64,000 nucleotides of DNA from DSNY01 sp964539745 (GTDB taxonomy: Bacteria; Pseudomonadota; Gammaproteobacteria; Burkholderiales; Burkholderiaceae_F). A program made the position numbers and the translations under genes. Under the pieces are notes generated by a model that was not told where the DNA came from, made no database searches, and was given only the letters and a program-made list of their open reading frames with translations. Positions 1 to 9,600 of the stretch are shown here, piece by piece (position 1 is the stretch's first letter; each line of letters opens with the position of its first letter). The DNA lies in assembly GCA_964539745.1 (NCBI GenBank), contig CAZIJU010000005.1:13214-77213 (forward strand), given 5' to 3'.

Positions 1-1294
1 CGACCAGCGCGTAGACGCCGCCGCGCTCGACGATACCGTCGTGCTCGGCCACACACTTCAGGTTCAGCGCGATCACGTCGTGCAGCCACCGCTCCGCGCG
101 CTCGCCGTCGGCGTCGGGCGGCGCGTTCGACGCCACGCAGCGCGCCAGCTCGGGCGTGAAGCCGGCGGTCAGCAGCCGCGTCATCAACCTCACTTGCAAC
201 GGGTTGCGGCGCTGCGCGTCGGCCGCCGCGACGGTCGACGACAGCGACGCGAGCTGGTCTTGCAGCAGTGTGCGCATCGCCTGCAGCTCGGCGACGAGCC
301 TCGGGTCGACGGGTGCCGCGACCGCTTGCGGGTGGCCCGCAGCGGCAGCGACGTGCGAAGACGGCGCGGGCGGCGTCTCGGGCGTCGGAGCGGCCGCCGC
401 GCCCGAACCGGCGATCGTCGAGGCGTGCGGCGCGGCCGGTGCGACGGCGCGCGGCTGCGGCGCAGCGACCGCCCCCGGCGCCGCAGGTATCGGCAGCGGC
501 TCGGCGACCGACGCCGCACCGGCCGGCTGCGGCGCGGACGGCTGCGCGGCCGACGCTGCACCGGCCGCGAATGACGGCGCCATGACAGCCGGCGCGACCG
601 CCGGCGACGGGGTCGCACCGGTCGATGCCGGCCGCTCGCCGCGCGCAGCCGGCGCAGGCGTCGGCACGACGGTCGCGCTGGGTACGGCGCTGCGCGCGGG
701 GCGCCGCCTGAATACCGCCGGTGCGACTTGCGGTTCGCTCACCGCCGGCGCCGGCGCGGCGGCGGCGGGGTGCGCGACGGGCGCGGCCGGCAGATGCGTT
801 TCGAATTGCGGCTGCAGCGCAACGGTCGCGCTCGTTGCGGCGCGCGGCAGCGGCAGGTCGTCGTCGGCGCGGCCGCGCGGCGCGTTCGCCCACGCGTCGG
901 CGTCAGTGAAGCCGTCGTCGGGCAACTCGGCCGCCACTTCGTTGTACATCTGCACGCCGCCCGCGCGTGCGGGTGCGGCGGCGCGCGGCGCGGTCGCAGG
1001 CGCGGCGACGCGCGGCGCAGGCGCGGCGGTGGCACGCGACTGGCTCTGGCGGCGGATGAACTCCTGGAACGACTCGGCGGCGACCGGTGTCGCGCGCGCG
1101 GCGCCGCGACCCGCCGGCATGCGCGGTTCGCTGCGCTCGACGAGCGCCTCGACCGCGTCGGGCGCGGCCGCGAGGATCTCGACCTGCCGGCCGACGCGCT
1201 TGTTCGACAGGATCACGGCCTCGTCGCCGAGATCGCGCCGCACTTCGCGCATCGCCTCGCGCGCGGTGGCGGCCACGTAGCGTTTGATGGTCAT
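1..1294 (-). CDS. flhF: Flagellar SRP-like GTPase FlhF, partial (N-terminal 431 residues)
   Basis: FlhF is an SRP-type GTPase that controls flagellar placement and early assembly at the membrane. Seen: the start MTIKRYVAATAREAMREVRR and the following DLGDEAVILSNKRVGR are the hallmark FlhF N-terminal B domain. Residues about 60-300 are a long Ala/Pro-rich low-complexity linker. The frame stays open to the window edge and stops at GGVYALV, which in the family directly precedes the P-loop, so the whole NG GTPase domain lies outside the window. The ATG at 1294 has GGGGAACCGAA before it. It follows flhA on the same strand across a 160-base gap that holds an inverted-repeat element. Confidence 0.93.
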   Translation of the reverse strand, partial: MTIKRYVAATAREAMREVRRDLGDEAVILSNKRVGRQVEILAAAPDAVEALVERSEPRMPAGRGAARATPVAAESFQEFIRRQSQSRATAAPAPRVAAPATAPRAAAPARAGGVQMYNEVAAELPDDGFTDADAWANAPRGRADDDLPLPRAATSATVALQPQFETHLPAAPVAHPAAAAPAPAVSEPQVAPAVFRRRPARSAVPSATVVPTPAPAARGERPASTGATPSPAVAPAVMAPSFAAGAASAAQPSAPQPAGAASVAEPLPIPAAPGAVAAPQPRAVAPAAPHASTIAGSGAAAAPTPETPPAPSSHVAAAAGHPQAVAAPVDPRLVAELQAMRTLLQDQLASLSSTVAAADAQRRNPLQVRLMTRLLTAGFTPELARCVASNAPPDADGERAERWLHDVIALNLKCVAEHDGIVERGGVYALV

Positions 1295-1312
1295 TTCGGT
1301 TCCCCGCAGAGA

Positions 1313-1446
1313 AGGATTCAGGGTTCAGGGCTCAGTCGATCGTCGACGATGCGCGGTTCTCGCAACTGCGCGGCTCGGGCGCTCCCATGGGTGCGGCGCA
1401 TGCACGGGGATGACCGGCTGGGTCCCAAATCCTTGATCCTGAGTCC
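1313..1446. repeat. GGATTCAG inverted-repeat element, flhA/flhF junction
   Basis: The left arm (1313-1337) has AGGATTCAGGGTTCAGG and the right arm (1431-1446) the inverse CCTTGATCCTGAGTCC. The core after the left arm shares TCAGTCGATCG with the copy at 28803. It fills nearly the whole gap between the flhA stop and the flhF start. Related arms occur at 28803, 29566, 37835, 38146, 47400 and 48318. Confidence 0.6.
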
Positions 1447-1454
1447 TTTCGTTC

Positions 1455-3548
1455 TCACCCCGCGCCTCCCAGCACCGTGCTGACGCGGATCGTGCTCGTT
1501 TCGGGCACCTCGGCATGGCCGAGCACCCGCAGCCGGGGCGCGGCGCGTTTCAGCAGCCGCGCCAGCGGAACGCGCAGGCGGTCGGGCACCAGCAGCGTGG
1601 GCGCCAGCCCCATGTCCTCCTGCCGCTGCGCGGCTTGCGCGGCGCCGCGCTGGATCAGCTCGACCAGCCCCGGCTCGATCGCCGGCGCGTCGGCGCCGCC
1701 GGTGCCGATCGACTGCATCAGCACCTTTTCCAGCTCGGGATCGAGCGCGATCACCGCGAGTTCGCGCGTGGTGCCGAACAGCGCCTGCGCGATCGACGCG
1801 CGCAACGCGCTTCTGACCTGTGCGGTCAGCTCGAGCGCATCGGTCGTGCGCTGCGCGGCGTCGGCCAGCGTTTCGATGATCGTGCGCATGTCGCGGATCG
1901 GCACGCCCTCGTCGAGCAGGTTCTGCAGCACGCGCTGCAAGGTTGCGAGCGGGATCAGTTTCGGCACGACGTCGTCGACGAGCTTCGGCGCGAACTTGCC
2001 GATGTGGTCGATCAACGCCTGCACTTCCTGGCGCCCGAGCAACTGGCCCGCGTGCGACAGCAGCAGGTGGTTGACGTGCGTCGCGATCACGGTCGCGCAG
2101 TCGACGACCGTGTAGCCGAGCACCTGCGCGGCATCGCGCGTGCGCGGCTCGATCCAGATCGCCGGCAGGCCGAACGCGGGGTCCTTGGTCGGCGTGCCGG
2201 GAACGGTCTGCGTGATGCCGCCCGGATTGATCGCGAGCAGCATGCCGTTGAACGCCTCGCCCTCGCCGATCGCCACACCCTTGAGCAGCACGCGGTACGC
2301 GGAGGGCTTCAGCTCGAGGTTGTCGCGGATGTGCACCGGCGGCGGCAGAAAGCCGATGTCCTGCGCGAACTTCTTGCGGATCGCCTTGATGCGCTTGAGC
2401 AGTTCGCCGTCCTGGCCCTTGTCGACGAGCGGGATCAGGCGGTAGCCGACTTCGAGCCCCAGCACGTCGACCGGAACGATGTCCTCCCACGACGCGTCCT
2501 GCGATGGCGCCGCCTCGGCTGGCGCGGGTTGCGCGGCCTGCGCTTCAATCTCGCGCGCGCGCCGCGCGAGCCACCACGCCGCATAACCGCACGCGGCCGC
2601 CAGCAGCAGGAAGACGAACCACGGCATGCCGGGAATCACGCCGAGGATCGCGAGGATCGTCGCGGTCAGCCCGAGCACGCGCGGCGTGGAGAACATCTGG
2701 CCGAGCATCTGCGCGCCCATGTCCTCGCCTTCCTTGGCGACGCGCGAGACGATCAGACCGGCCGCGATCGAAATCACCAGCGCCGGGATCTGCGCGACCA
2801 GCCCGTCGCCGATCGACAGCAGCACGTAGTTGTCGACCGCCGCGGAAAGCGGCAGGTCGTGCTGCAGCGTGCCGATCGCCAACCCGCCGACGACGTTGAT
2901 GAACAGGATCAGGATGCCGGCGATCGCGTCGCCGCGGACGAACTTCGAGGCGCCGTCCATCGCGCCGTAGAAGTCGGCTTCCTGCGCGATCTCGGCGCGG
3001 CGGCGCTTGGCTTCCTTGTCGTCGATGATGCCGGCGTTCAGATCCGCGTCGATCGCCATCTGCTTGCCCGGCATCGCGTCGAGCGTGAAGCGCGCGGCGA
3101 CCTCGGCGATGCGTCCCGCGCCCTTCGTGACGACGACGAAGTTGATGACGACGAGAATCGCGAAGACGATCAGGCCGACCGCGAAGTTGCCGCCGATGAC
3201 GAAATGGCCGAACGCCTCGATCACCTTGCCTGCGGCGTCCGGCCCCGTGTGCCCTTCGGTCAGCACGACGCGCGTCGATGCGACGTTCAGCGACAGCCGC
3301 ATCAGCGTGGTCAGCAGCAGCACGACCGGAAAGGCCGCGAACTCCAAGGGCTTGCGCGTGTACACCGCGACCATCAGCACGATCAGCGCCAGCGCGATGT
3401 TGAACGTGAACAGCAGATCGAGCAGGAACGGCGGCAGCGGAACGATCATCATGGCGAGCACCATGAAGACCAGCAGCGGCACCGCGAGCGCCTGCCAGGG
3501 GACGGCGCGAACGGCCGGATGGGCGAGCAGCGCGGCGACCGCGTTCAT
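1455..3548 (-). CDS. flhA: Flagellar type III export gate protein FlhA
   Basis: FlhA forms the nonameric ring of the flagellar export gate in the inner membrane. Seen: 697 residues, the usual family length; about eight hydrophobic segments in residues 18-330, starting with VPLLVFMVLAMMIVPLPPFL; the conserved stretch ending MRLSLNVASTRVVL; the FHIPEP-type loop with DGASKFVRGDAIAG; and the cytoplasmic domain after about 350 that binds chaperones and late substrates. The ATG at 3548 has GGAG ten bases upstream. It lies between flhB and flhF in the usual order. Its start region is duplicated twice upstream (see 3545-3915), so translation may be coupled to a mini-ORF whose TGA overlaps this ATG. 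Confidence 0.98.
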   Translation of the reverse strand: MNAVAALLAHPAVRAVPWQALAVPLLVFMVLAMMIVPLPPFLLDLLFTFNIALALIVLMVAVYTRKPLEFAAFPVVLLLTTLMRLSLNVASTRVVLTEGHTGPDAAGKVIEAFGHFVIGGNFAVGLIVFAILVVINFVVVTKGAGRIAEVAARFTLDAMPGKQMAIDADLNAGIIDDKEAKRRRAEIAQEADFYGAMDGASKFVRGDAIAGILILFINVVGGLAIGTLQHDLPLSAAVDNYVLLSIGDGLVAQIPALVISIAAGLIVSRVAKEGEDMGAQMLGQMFSTPRVLGLTATILAILGVIPGMPWFVFLLLAAACGYAAWWLARRAREIEAQAAQPAPAEAAPSQDASWEDIVPVDVLGLEVGYRLIPLVDKGQDGELLKRIKAIRKKFAQDIGFLPPPVHIRDNLELKPSAYRVLLKGVAIGEGEAFNGMLLAINPGGITQTVPGTPTKDPAFGLPAIWIEPRTRDAAQVLGYTVVDCATVIATHVNHLLLSHAGQLLGRQEVQALIDHIGKFAPKLVDDVVPKLIPLATLQRVLQNLLDEGVPIRDMRTIIETLADAAQRTTDALELTAQVRSALRASIAQALFGTTRELAVIALDPELEKVLMQSIGTGGADAPAIEPGLVELIQRGAAQAAQRQEDMGLAPTLLVPDRLRVPLARLLKRAAPRLRVLGHAEVPETSTIRVSTVLGGAG

Positions 3549-3709
3549 GCCCGAGTACTCCGACCGTCATTCCGAGCCGCGCAGCGGTGAGGAATCTGCA
3601 GCGCATCTGCGCCCGAGATCCCTCGCCTGAGGCTCGGGATGACGGAGTGCGGCACCACAGACGCGCGCCGAGGCGCGGGATGGTTCAGCAGCGCAGGGAC
3701 CGCGTTCAT
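3545..3709 (-). other. 54-codon mini-ORF, duplicated flhA start, stop overlapping the flhA ATG
   Basis: It begins MNAVPALLNHPAPRRASV, a copy of the flhA first codons, then reads through palindromic repeat units and ends RSTRA. Its TGA (3547-3545) overlaps the real flhA ATG as ATGA. GGAGG lies about nine bases before its ATG, a better ribosome site than that of flhA. Whether it is translated is unknown; coding function is unlikely, but coupling to flhA is plausible. Confidence 0.35.
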
Positions 3710-3870
3710 GCCCGAGTCCTCCGACCGTCATTCCGAGCCGCGCAGCGGTGAGGAATCTGCAGCGCATCTGCGCCCGAGATCCCTCGCCTGAGGCTCGGGA
3801 TGACGGAGTGCGGCACCACAGACGCGCGCCGAGGCGCGGGATGGTTCAGCAGCGCAGGGACCGCGTTCAT
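3706..3870 (-). other. 54-codon mini-ORF, second copy in tandem
   Basis: This is the second copy of the same duplicated flhA start. It has the same MNAVPALLNHPA beginning and the same length, and its TGA overlaps the ATG of the mini-ORF at 3709. The 161-base period (3 x 53 + 2) makes each stop fall on the next ATG, giving a chain of overlapping starts that leads into flhA. Confidence 0.3.
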
Positions 3871-3936
3871 GCCCGAGTCCTCCGACCGTTATTCCGAGCC
3901 GCGCAGCGGTGAGGCGTCCTATGCGCAGCGTCGCTC

Positions 3937-4164
3937 GGGATAACCGACGCATACGAGCGCCTGTCGCGCGCCATGTGCCGCGCGATGCGGGTCATGCCAC
4001 TGCCCTCGCCCACGTGTCATTCCGAACCGCTCTTGCCCGCATGTCATTCCGAACCGCGCAGCGGTGAGGAATCTCGCACGCACCGCCGCCCGGGATGACC
4101 GACGCATTCGGGCGCGTGTCGGACGCCATGTGCAGCGCGACGCGGGTCATGCCACCGCCCTCGG
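3937..4164. repeat. Tandem duplication of the flhB 3' end and palindromic units, flhB/flhA gap
   Basis: The end of flhB and about 60 bases after it (4092-4164) have a diverged copy at 3937-4009; the shared GTCATGCCAC starts at 3991 and 4146, 155 bases apart. Between them lie two ATTCC...GGAAT-type hairpin units or halves (about 4017-4075). With the 161-bp duplication this accounts for the 598-base gap between flhA and flhB; no gene is seen there. Confidence 0.7.
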
Positions 4165-5301
4165 TTCGAACGGATCCATGCCCTCCGGCACCTCGATGTC
4201 GCGCGGCTCGACCGGACGCGGGGCGGCGCCGGCGGCGTAGCGCTTCAACTGATAGACGTAGGCGAGCACCTGCGCGACGGCGGTGTACAGCGCCGCAGGG
4301 ATCTCGGCGCCGATGTCGACGTGGCGGTAAAGCGCGCGCGCCAGCGGCGGCGCTTCGAGCTGCGGCACCCCGTTCTCGCGCGCCAGCGCCCGGATGCGTT
4401 CGGCGACCGCATCCGCGCCCTTGGCGACGACGACCGGCGCACGGCTGCGGCCCTCGACGTACTTCAACGCGACCGCGAAGTGCGTCGGGTTGGTGACGAC
4501 GACGTCGGCCTTCGGCACCGCGGCCATCATCCGTTTGCGCGCCATCTCGCGCTGCGCGCTGCGGATGCGCGCCTTGATGTGCGGATCGCCCTGCGTTTCC
4601 TTCTCTTCCTGCCGCGCTTCCTGCAGCGTCATCTTGAGCTGCCGGTGATGGTGGAAGAGCTGGAACGGCACATCGATCGCGCTGGCCACCGCGAGCGTCG
4701 CGGCGAGCAGCGCAAAGGCGGCGAGCGCGAGCCAGCCGAAGTGCGCCAGCGCCTCCGGCAAACCTTCGCCCGCAAGCCCCGCGAAGCGGTCGAGATGGCT
4801 CGTCACGTACCACGTGCCGACGACACCGAGCAGCAGCGCCACCAGCATGACCTTGGCGAGCTCCATCAGCGCCGGCAACGAAAACATGCGTCCGAAGCCC
4901 TTGGTCGGGCTCAGCCGCTCGAACCTGGGTGCGGCGGCCTGCAGAGCGAAGGTCCAGCCGCCGACCACGAGCGGCGCCGCAAGTGCTGCGAGCAGCATCG
5001 CCGCGACGAACGGCAGCACGGCGAGCAGCCCGGCGGCGGCCAGCTCGGCGAGCCGCTCGGTCATGCGCGCTGCGTCGGTCGCGGCGGTCGCATCGAAGGT
5101 CAATCCGCGCGTCACAACGCGACGCGCGGCCCCGAGCATCGGCGCGGCGAACGCGGAAAACATGCCCGCCGCACCGCCGAGGATCAACAGGTGCGCGAGG
5201 TAGCGCGAGCGCGGCACCTGGCCTTCGCGACGCGCGTCCTCCAGCCGCTTGGCTGACGGCGGTAGGTTGCGTTCCTGTGCGGACTGTTCCGAATCGGCCA
5301 T
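4147..5301 (-). CDS. flhB: Flagellar export switch protein FlhB
   Basis: FlhB is the substrate-specificity switch of the flagellar export apparatus. It cleaves itself at NPTH to change from rod/hook to filament export. Seen: 384 residues; the N-terminal family motif KRLEDARREGQVPRSR; four hydrophobic segments in residues 36-215; the cleavage site NPTH at residues 271-274 followed by FAVALKYVEG; and a C-terminal domain with PVVVAKGADAVAERIR. It is first in the flhB-flhA-flhF series, 85 bases downstream of a good sigma-28-type promoter. A paralogue of its C-terminal domain is encoded at 12772. Confidence 0.98.
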   Translation of the reverse strand: MADSEQSAQERNLPPSAKRLEDARREGQVPRSRYLAHLLILGGAAGMFSAFAAPMLGAARRVVTRGLTFDATAATDAARMTERLAELAAAGLLAVLPFVAAMLLAALAAPLVVGGWTFALQAAAPRFERLSPTKGFGRMFSLPALMELAKVMLVALLLGVVGTWYVTSHLDRFAGLAGEGLPEALAHFGWLALAAFALLAATLAVASAIDVPFQLFHHHRQLKMTLQEARQEEKETQGDPHIKARIRSAQREMARKRMMAAVPKADVVVTNPTHFAVALKYVEGRSRAPVVVAKGADAVAERIRALARENGVPQLEAPPLARALYRHVDIGAEIPAALYTAVAQVLAYVYQLKRYAAGAAPRPVEPRDIEVPEGMDPFEPRAVA

Positions 5302-5385
5302 GGTGGCGGCTGCGCGCTCGCGCGTTGGGCGAGCGCGCGCCAGTGGCCGCCATTATTCGGAGCCGCACTTCGGCTCAATCGATTG

Positions 5386-5413
5386 ATATCGGCCGCCGCA
5401 CACGCTTACTTTA
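5386..5413 (-). promoter_or_regulatory. Sigma-28 (FliA)-type promoter for flhB
   Basis: On the minus strand TAAAGTAA (5413-5406) is followed after 12 bases by GCCGATAT (5393-5386). The known FliA consensus is TAAAGTTT, about 11 bases, GCCGATAA. It lies about 85 bases before the flhB ATG. The same 8-12-8 layout recurs at fliC, fliL and motA in this window. Confidence 0.65.
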
Positions 5414-5517
5414 GGGCGGACCTGCGCATCGGCACGATGCGGCGCTGAACGGACCCGGCGTTGCGACGTCTCCATGCCGCGCGTCGGGCGGCTGTCTTTC
5501 CTTCCTGGCCCGCCCTC

Positions 5518-5757
5518 CTCGTCACTCCGAGCCTGCCCTCCTGGTCACTTTGAGCCCGCTTTCCTCGTCACTCCAAGCCCGCTTTCCTCGTCACTTCGAG
5601 CCCGCCTGCCTCGTTATTCCGAGCCCGTTTGCCTCGTTACTCCGAGCTCGACTGCCTCGTTACTCCGAGCTCGACTGCCTCGTTACTCCGAGCTCGACTG
5701 CCTCGTCATTCCGAGCTCGCCTCCTCGTCATTCCGAGCCAAAGGCGAGGAATCTCCG
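5518..5757. repeat. 23-bp tandem array of half-hairpin units ending in one full unit
   Basis: About nine units of 23 bases, each like CTCGTTACTCCGAGCTCGACTG, run from 5518 to 5722; units 6-8 are identical. The last copy becomes a complete hairpin, ATTCCGAGCC...GGCGAGGAAT (5727-5752). Each unit is the 5' half of the palindromic unit found at other junctions. There are no unique spacers, so it is not a CRISPR array. The rest of the 5302-6007 gap holds only the flhB promoter. Confidence 0.85.
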
Positions 5758-6007
5758 GTGACGCCCAACGGCGAGACCCCCGCTTAGGGCGGAACTACAA
5801 GTTGCACGCCCGGACACGGAAACGGGCACGCAAAGCGGCGCCGTCATTCGGTCAGGCAACGTCCGTCGGGCGCAATCCGCGAATTGGCCGCCGATCGCCC
5901 TCCAATTGCGCCCGGCCCGGCGTGCGGCGCTCAAGCCGCGCGCGCCTCCGCCGATTCCCCCGGGGAACAAGGCCCGCGCTCGGGCGCACCGTCCTGGGGA
6001 GCACGGC

Positions 6008-6463
6008 ATGACCCGCCTCGAACTCATCAAGCAACTGGCCGAATTCGCCACACGCCCACTGGCCGATCAGGTGCGTCAGCCGCCCGACGCAGCGCAGCCT
6101 GCCCGCGCGCCGGCGGGTCCGACAGAACTGTTCGTGTGGTTCGAGGACACGTCCTCGCGCACGCGCAACGGCAGCCGCGGCATCGCCGGACTGCCCGAAT
6201 CGCTGCTGCCCTACGCGAAGGGAATGCGCATCGTCGATCGCCGCTACGTCGAAGGGCACCTTCATCTGCTGTCCGCCGTGCGCATCCGCTGCGACGACAA
6301 ATTCGGCGAACGCGTCGCCGCGCTGTATACGGCGGCGCTGTCGGTCGGCACCGTCGCCTGGATCGGCACCGGCCCACAGTACGCGCAGGCCTGGGCCGAG
6401 ATGTATCCGTACGGCAGTCAGCCGCAGGACGCGGCCGGGCCGGATTTTGCGGGGGAGATCTGA
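6008..6463 (+). CDS. Hypothetical protein, 151 aa
   Basis: I do not recognise this protein. Seen: the ATG at 6008 has GGGGAG seven bases before it; the N-terminal helix is MTRLELIKQLAEFA; a Pro/Ala-rich linker spans residues 20-37; then comes a compact region with ELFVWFEDTSSRTRNGSRGI, AKGMRIVDRRYVEGHLHLLS and a hydrophobic helix RVAALYTAALSVGTVAWIG near residues 99-117. There is no signal peptide and no catalytic motif. Codon use resembles its neighbours, which supports a real gene. It sits alone between flhB (divergent) and the glycosyltransferase genes, so a link to motility or glycosylation is possible but only inferred. Confidence 0.7.
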   Translation: MTRLELIKQLAEFATRPLADQVRQPPDAAQPARAPAGPTELFVWFEDTSSRTRNGSRGIAGLPESLLPYAKGMRIVDRRYVEGHLHLLSAVRIRCDDKFGERVAALYTAALSVGTVAWIGTGPQYAQAWAEMYPYGSQPQDAAGPDFAGEI

Positions 6464-6635
6464 GCGAGCCGACGGCGCAGGGCCGCTGAGCGCGAAGGGC
6501 GCCCGGGCGCCGGGATCGGCGTGTCGCTGAAACCGAATTGGGCGCGGGCGACTGCGCTTATCGCCCCAACCCTACGCGCAAACGCTCACTACAGTCCCCG
6601 CGATGCGGCGCGTATAGCCGCACGACGGGGGACAC

Positions 6636-9600
6636 ATGCCGGATGACCACGCCGGGCGCCGCGCGCGCGCCCGTTCGACGACTTCGCCAAAAGCCGAAAA
6701 GAAGTACCGCCTGGGTCTGTCGCTGATGGCCCAGCAGCGCTTCGAGGAAGCGGCGCGCACCTTCGAGGCGGCGATCCGCCATGCGCCGAAGGACCCGGTG
6801 CTGTGGCTGAACCTAGCGCAGGCACACCGCAAGCAGGGCCGGCCCGAGGCGGCCGAAGCGGCAGCCCGCAAGGCGGTGCGGCTCGATCCGTCCAACGAAC
6901 TGGCACGCCGCTTCCTTGCCGACGCGCTCGCCCGGCAAGGCCGGCCCGACCAGGCCGCGCAGGCGCTCGCGGCGGCGGTCGGCGACGCTGACTCGGTCGA
7001 TGCGCTGATCGAGGCGGGCGATGCGCTGATCCAGGCACGTCAGTACACCGAAGCGCTGCAGAAGTTCATGGAAGCTGCGGCGCGCAAGCCGGCGTTCGTG
7101 CCGGCGCACATCGGCATGGGGATCGCGTTTGCCCGCCTTGGCGCGCCACAGGCCGCCAGCGAGTGCTACCGCACCGCGGTCGCGCTCGACCGCAGCCATG
7201 TCCGGGCCTGGGCATCGCTCGTGCACGAATCGATGCACGCGTGCTGCTGGAAAAGCCTTGCCGAAGACCTGAAGCAGCTGCGCGCCGCGATGGCCAACGG
7301 CGCGGCCCATCAGGTCGAACCGTTCGTTCTTCTGTCGTTTCCGCAGTTCAGTGCCGCCGAGCATCGCCGCTGCGCGCAGGCGTTCGCCGCCACACAGCTG
7401 GCCGACATCCGGCCGCTGCCCTCGGTCGACCGCGCACAGCGCGGCAAGGGGCGTCTTCGCATCGGCTATCTGTCGAACGATTTCTACGAGCACGCGACGA
7501 GTTATCTGCTGGCGCACGTGCTGGAGCTGCACGACCGCGGCCGCTTCGAGATCTTCCTGTATTCGTACGGCCCGGACGATCGCTCGCCGATGCGCCGGCG
7601 TATCGAGGCGGCCGCCGAGCGCTTCGTCGAGATGCGCGAGATGAGCGCTCGCGCGATGGCCGAGCGCATCCGCGCGGATGCGATCGACATTCTGGTCGAT
7701 CTGAAGGGCTATACGTTCGGCAGCCGCCCGGAAGTGCTCGCCTGGCGCGCCGCGCCCGTGCAGGCGAGTTTTCTCGGCTACCCGGGCACGCTCGGCACGC
7801 CGGTCGTGGACTACCTGATCACCGACCCGATCGTCACGCCGCCCGAAGCGGCGGCCGACTACGACGAAAAGTTCGCCTACCTGCCGGACTGCTATCAACC
7901 GAACGATCGCAAGCGCCCGATCGGCACGCCGATGTCGCGCGCCGAGTGCGGCCTGCCCGAACGCGGCTTCGTGTTCTGCTGCTTCAACAACACCTACAAG
8001 ATCACGCCGCAGATGTTCGACATTTGGTGCCGGCTGCTCGCGCAGGTCGAAGGCAGCGTGCTGTGGCTGCTGGACGCCAATCTTCAGGCGAAAGACACCC
8101 TGCGCGCCGAAGCGCGCGCGCGCGGTGTGGACCCGGCGCGGCTGATCTTCGCGCCGACGCTGCCACTGGCGCAGCACCTGGCGCGGCTGGCCAATGCCGA
8201 CCTCGTGCTCGATACGCTGCCTTACAACGCGCACACGACCGCGAGCGATGCCTTGTGGGCGGGCGTTCCGGTCGTGACCTGTCCCGGCGAAACGTTCGCG
8301 TCGCGGGTCGCGGCGAGCCTGCTGCACGCGGCCGAGCTGTCCGAGCTCGTCGCCGCTTCGCTCGAGGAATACGCGTCGATCGCTCTGCGCCTCGCGCAAG
8401 AGCCGTCGGCGCTCGCGGCGCGGAGAGACAAGCTCAGGAGCCGGCGCAGCACCTGCGCGCTCTTTGACAGCGAACGCTACGCGCGGAATCTGGAGGCGCT
8501 GTACGAACGGATGTTCGAGCGGTGGCGCAGCGGGCGGCCGGCAGATCATCTGCCGCCGGAACAACGCGGCCCCATCCGAGCCGTCATCTGCGACGTCACG
8601 GGCGGCGAGAACACCGGCGTCGAGGCGCCGCACGTCCGAAGCGAACGCAGGGCTCCGGCAGCCACGACCTCGCCCGGCAGCCCGGACGACCGCGAACTCG
8701 TGAAGCTGCGAACGGCGCTGAGCCTGCGCCCGTACGACGCGTCCCTGCAAACCGCCTACGAGTCGGCCCTGAGGCTGCGCCGCGAAGCTGCGCGCCCGGG
8801 CGCGATCGGATTGATCATCACCTGCGAGAAGTACTTCGAGCGGGCGCTCCGGCTGCACGCGAAGCTATCGGCGCTGAACGCGCTTCCCTTGTGGCTCGTG
8901 GTCGGGCGCGGCGCCAACGTTCCGGCGCACGCCGACCTCGTGCAAGTCGACGCGCCCGACGATTACGAGTCGCTGCCCAAGAAAGTCCGCGCGGCGTTCG
9001 TCCACGCGTACGAGCGCCACGGATGTGCGGTGTTCAAGATCGACGACGATCTGCAGATCACCGACGGCACGCGCTTCGTCGACGATGTGCGGGCGCTGAT
9101 CGGAGGGGCCGTCGACTACGCCGGGTTCGAGGTCGGTTCCCCCGACCATGATCGCACCTGGCACTGGAACAAGTGCCGTGATGCGGCGCTGAACCGGATG
9201 CCGTACGGGAAGAGGTATCGCGGGACGTGGGCCAATGGGCCCTTCTACTACTTGTCCGCGGCCGCGCTGCGCGCCTTCGCTCTCGCCACGCTGCGCTTTC
9301 CATCCGAGATCGACGGCGAGCTGTACGAAGACAAGTTCATCGGCGACACGCTGCGCGCCGAGGGCATCCGGCTTGCGCCGCTGCCGGCGGGGGCCGCCGG
9401 CGTCGCCGCCGACAACCTCCCGCCCGCGCCGCTCGCGACACCTGCAGCCCCGCCGCCGGCGCGCATGACTTCGCCGTGGGCTGTCCAGCGGCTCGCTCAC
9501 GCGTGCCCCGCCGAGTCCGAAGATCGGCCGCTGAAGGTTGCGGTCGTCACGCCCTACTACAAGGAAGACCGGGCGCTGCTGGAACGCTGCATCAAGTCCG

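Larger units (their letters stand above)
3530..3915. repeat. 161-bp tandem duplication carrying the flhA start
   Basis: The start region GACCGCGTTCATGCCCGAGT occurs, with at most small changes, with its CAT at 3546, 3707 and 3868, exactly 161 bases apart. The intervening sequence is nearly identical between copies and contains one palindromic hairpin unit in each direction. On the minus strand each copy begins with an SD-like GGAGGACT and MNAVPALLNHPA, clearly derived from the flhA N-terminus MNAVAALLAHPA. The third copy decays after about 3915. Confidence 0.9.

Noticed and set aside
1515..3590. Long plus-strand open frame opposite flhA
   Set aside because: Antisense shadow typical of high-GC DNA; Arg/Gln/His-rich with no family resemblance, while flhA is certain.
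5518..5757. Possible CRISPR array from regular 23-base periodicity
   Set aside because: Units follow each other without unique spacers, are similar throughout and are part of a palindromic repeat family; no cas genes nearby.
6813..8858. Long minus-strand frame opposite the GT41 module
   Set aside because: GC-driven antisense frame; composition Arg/Gln/Ala, no domain.
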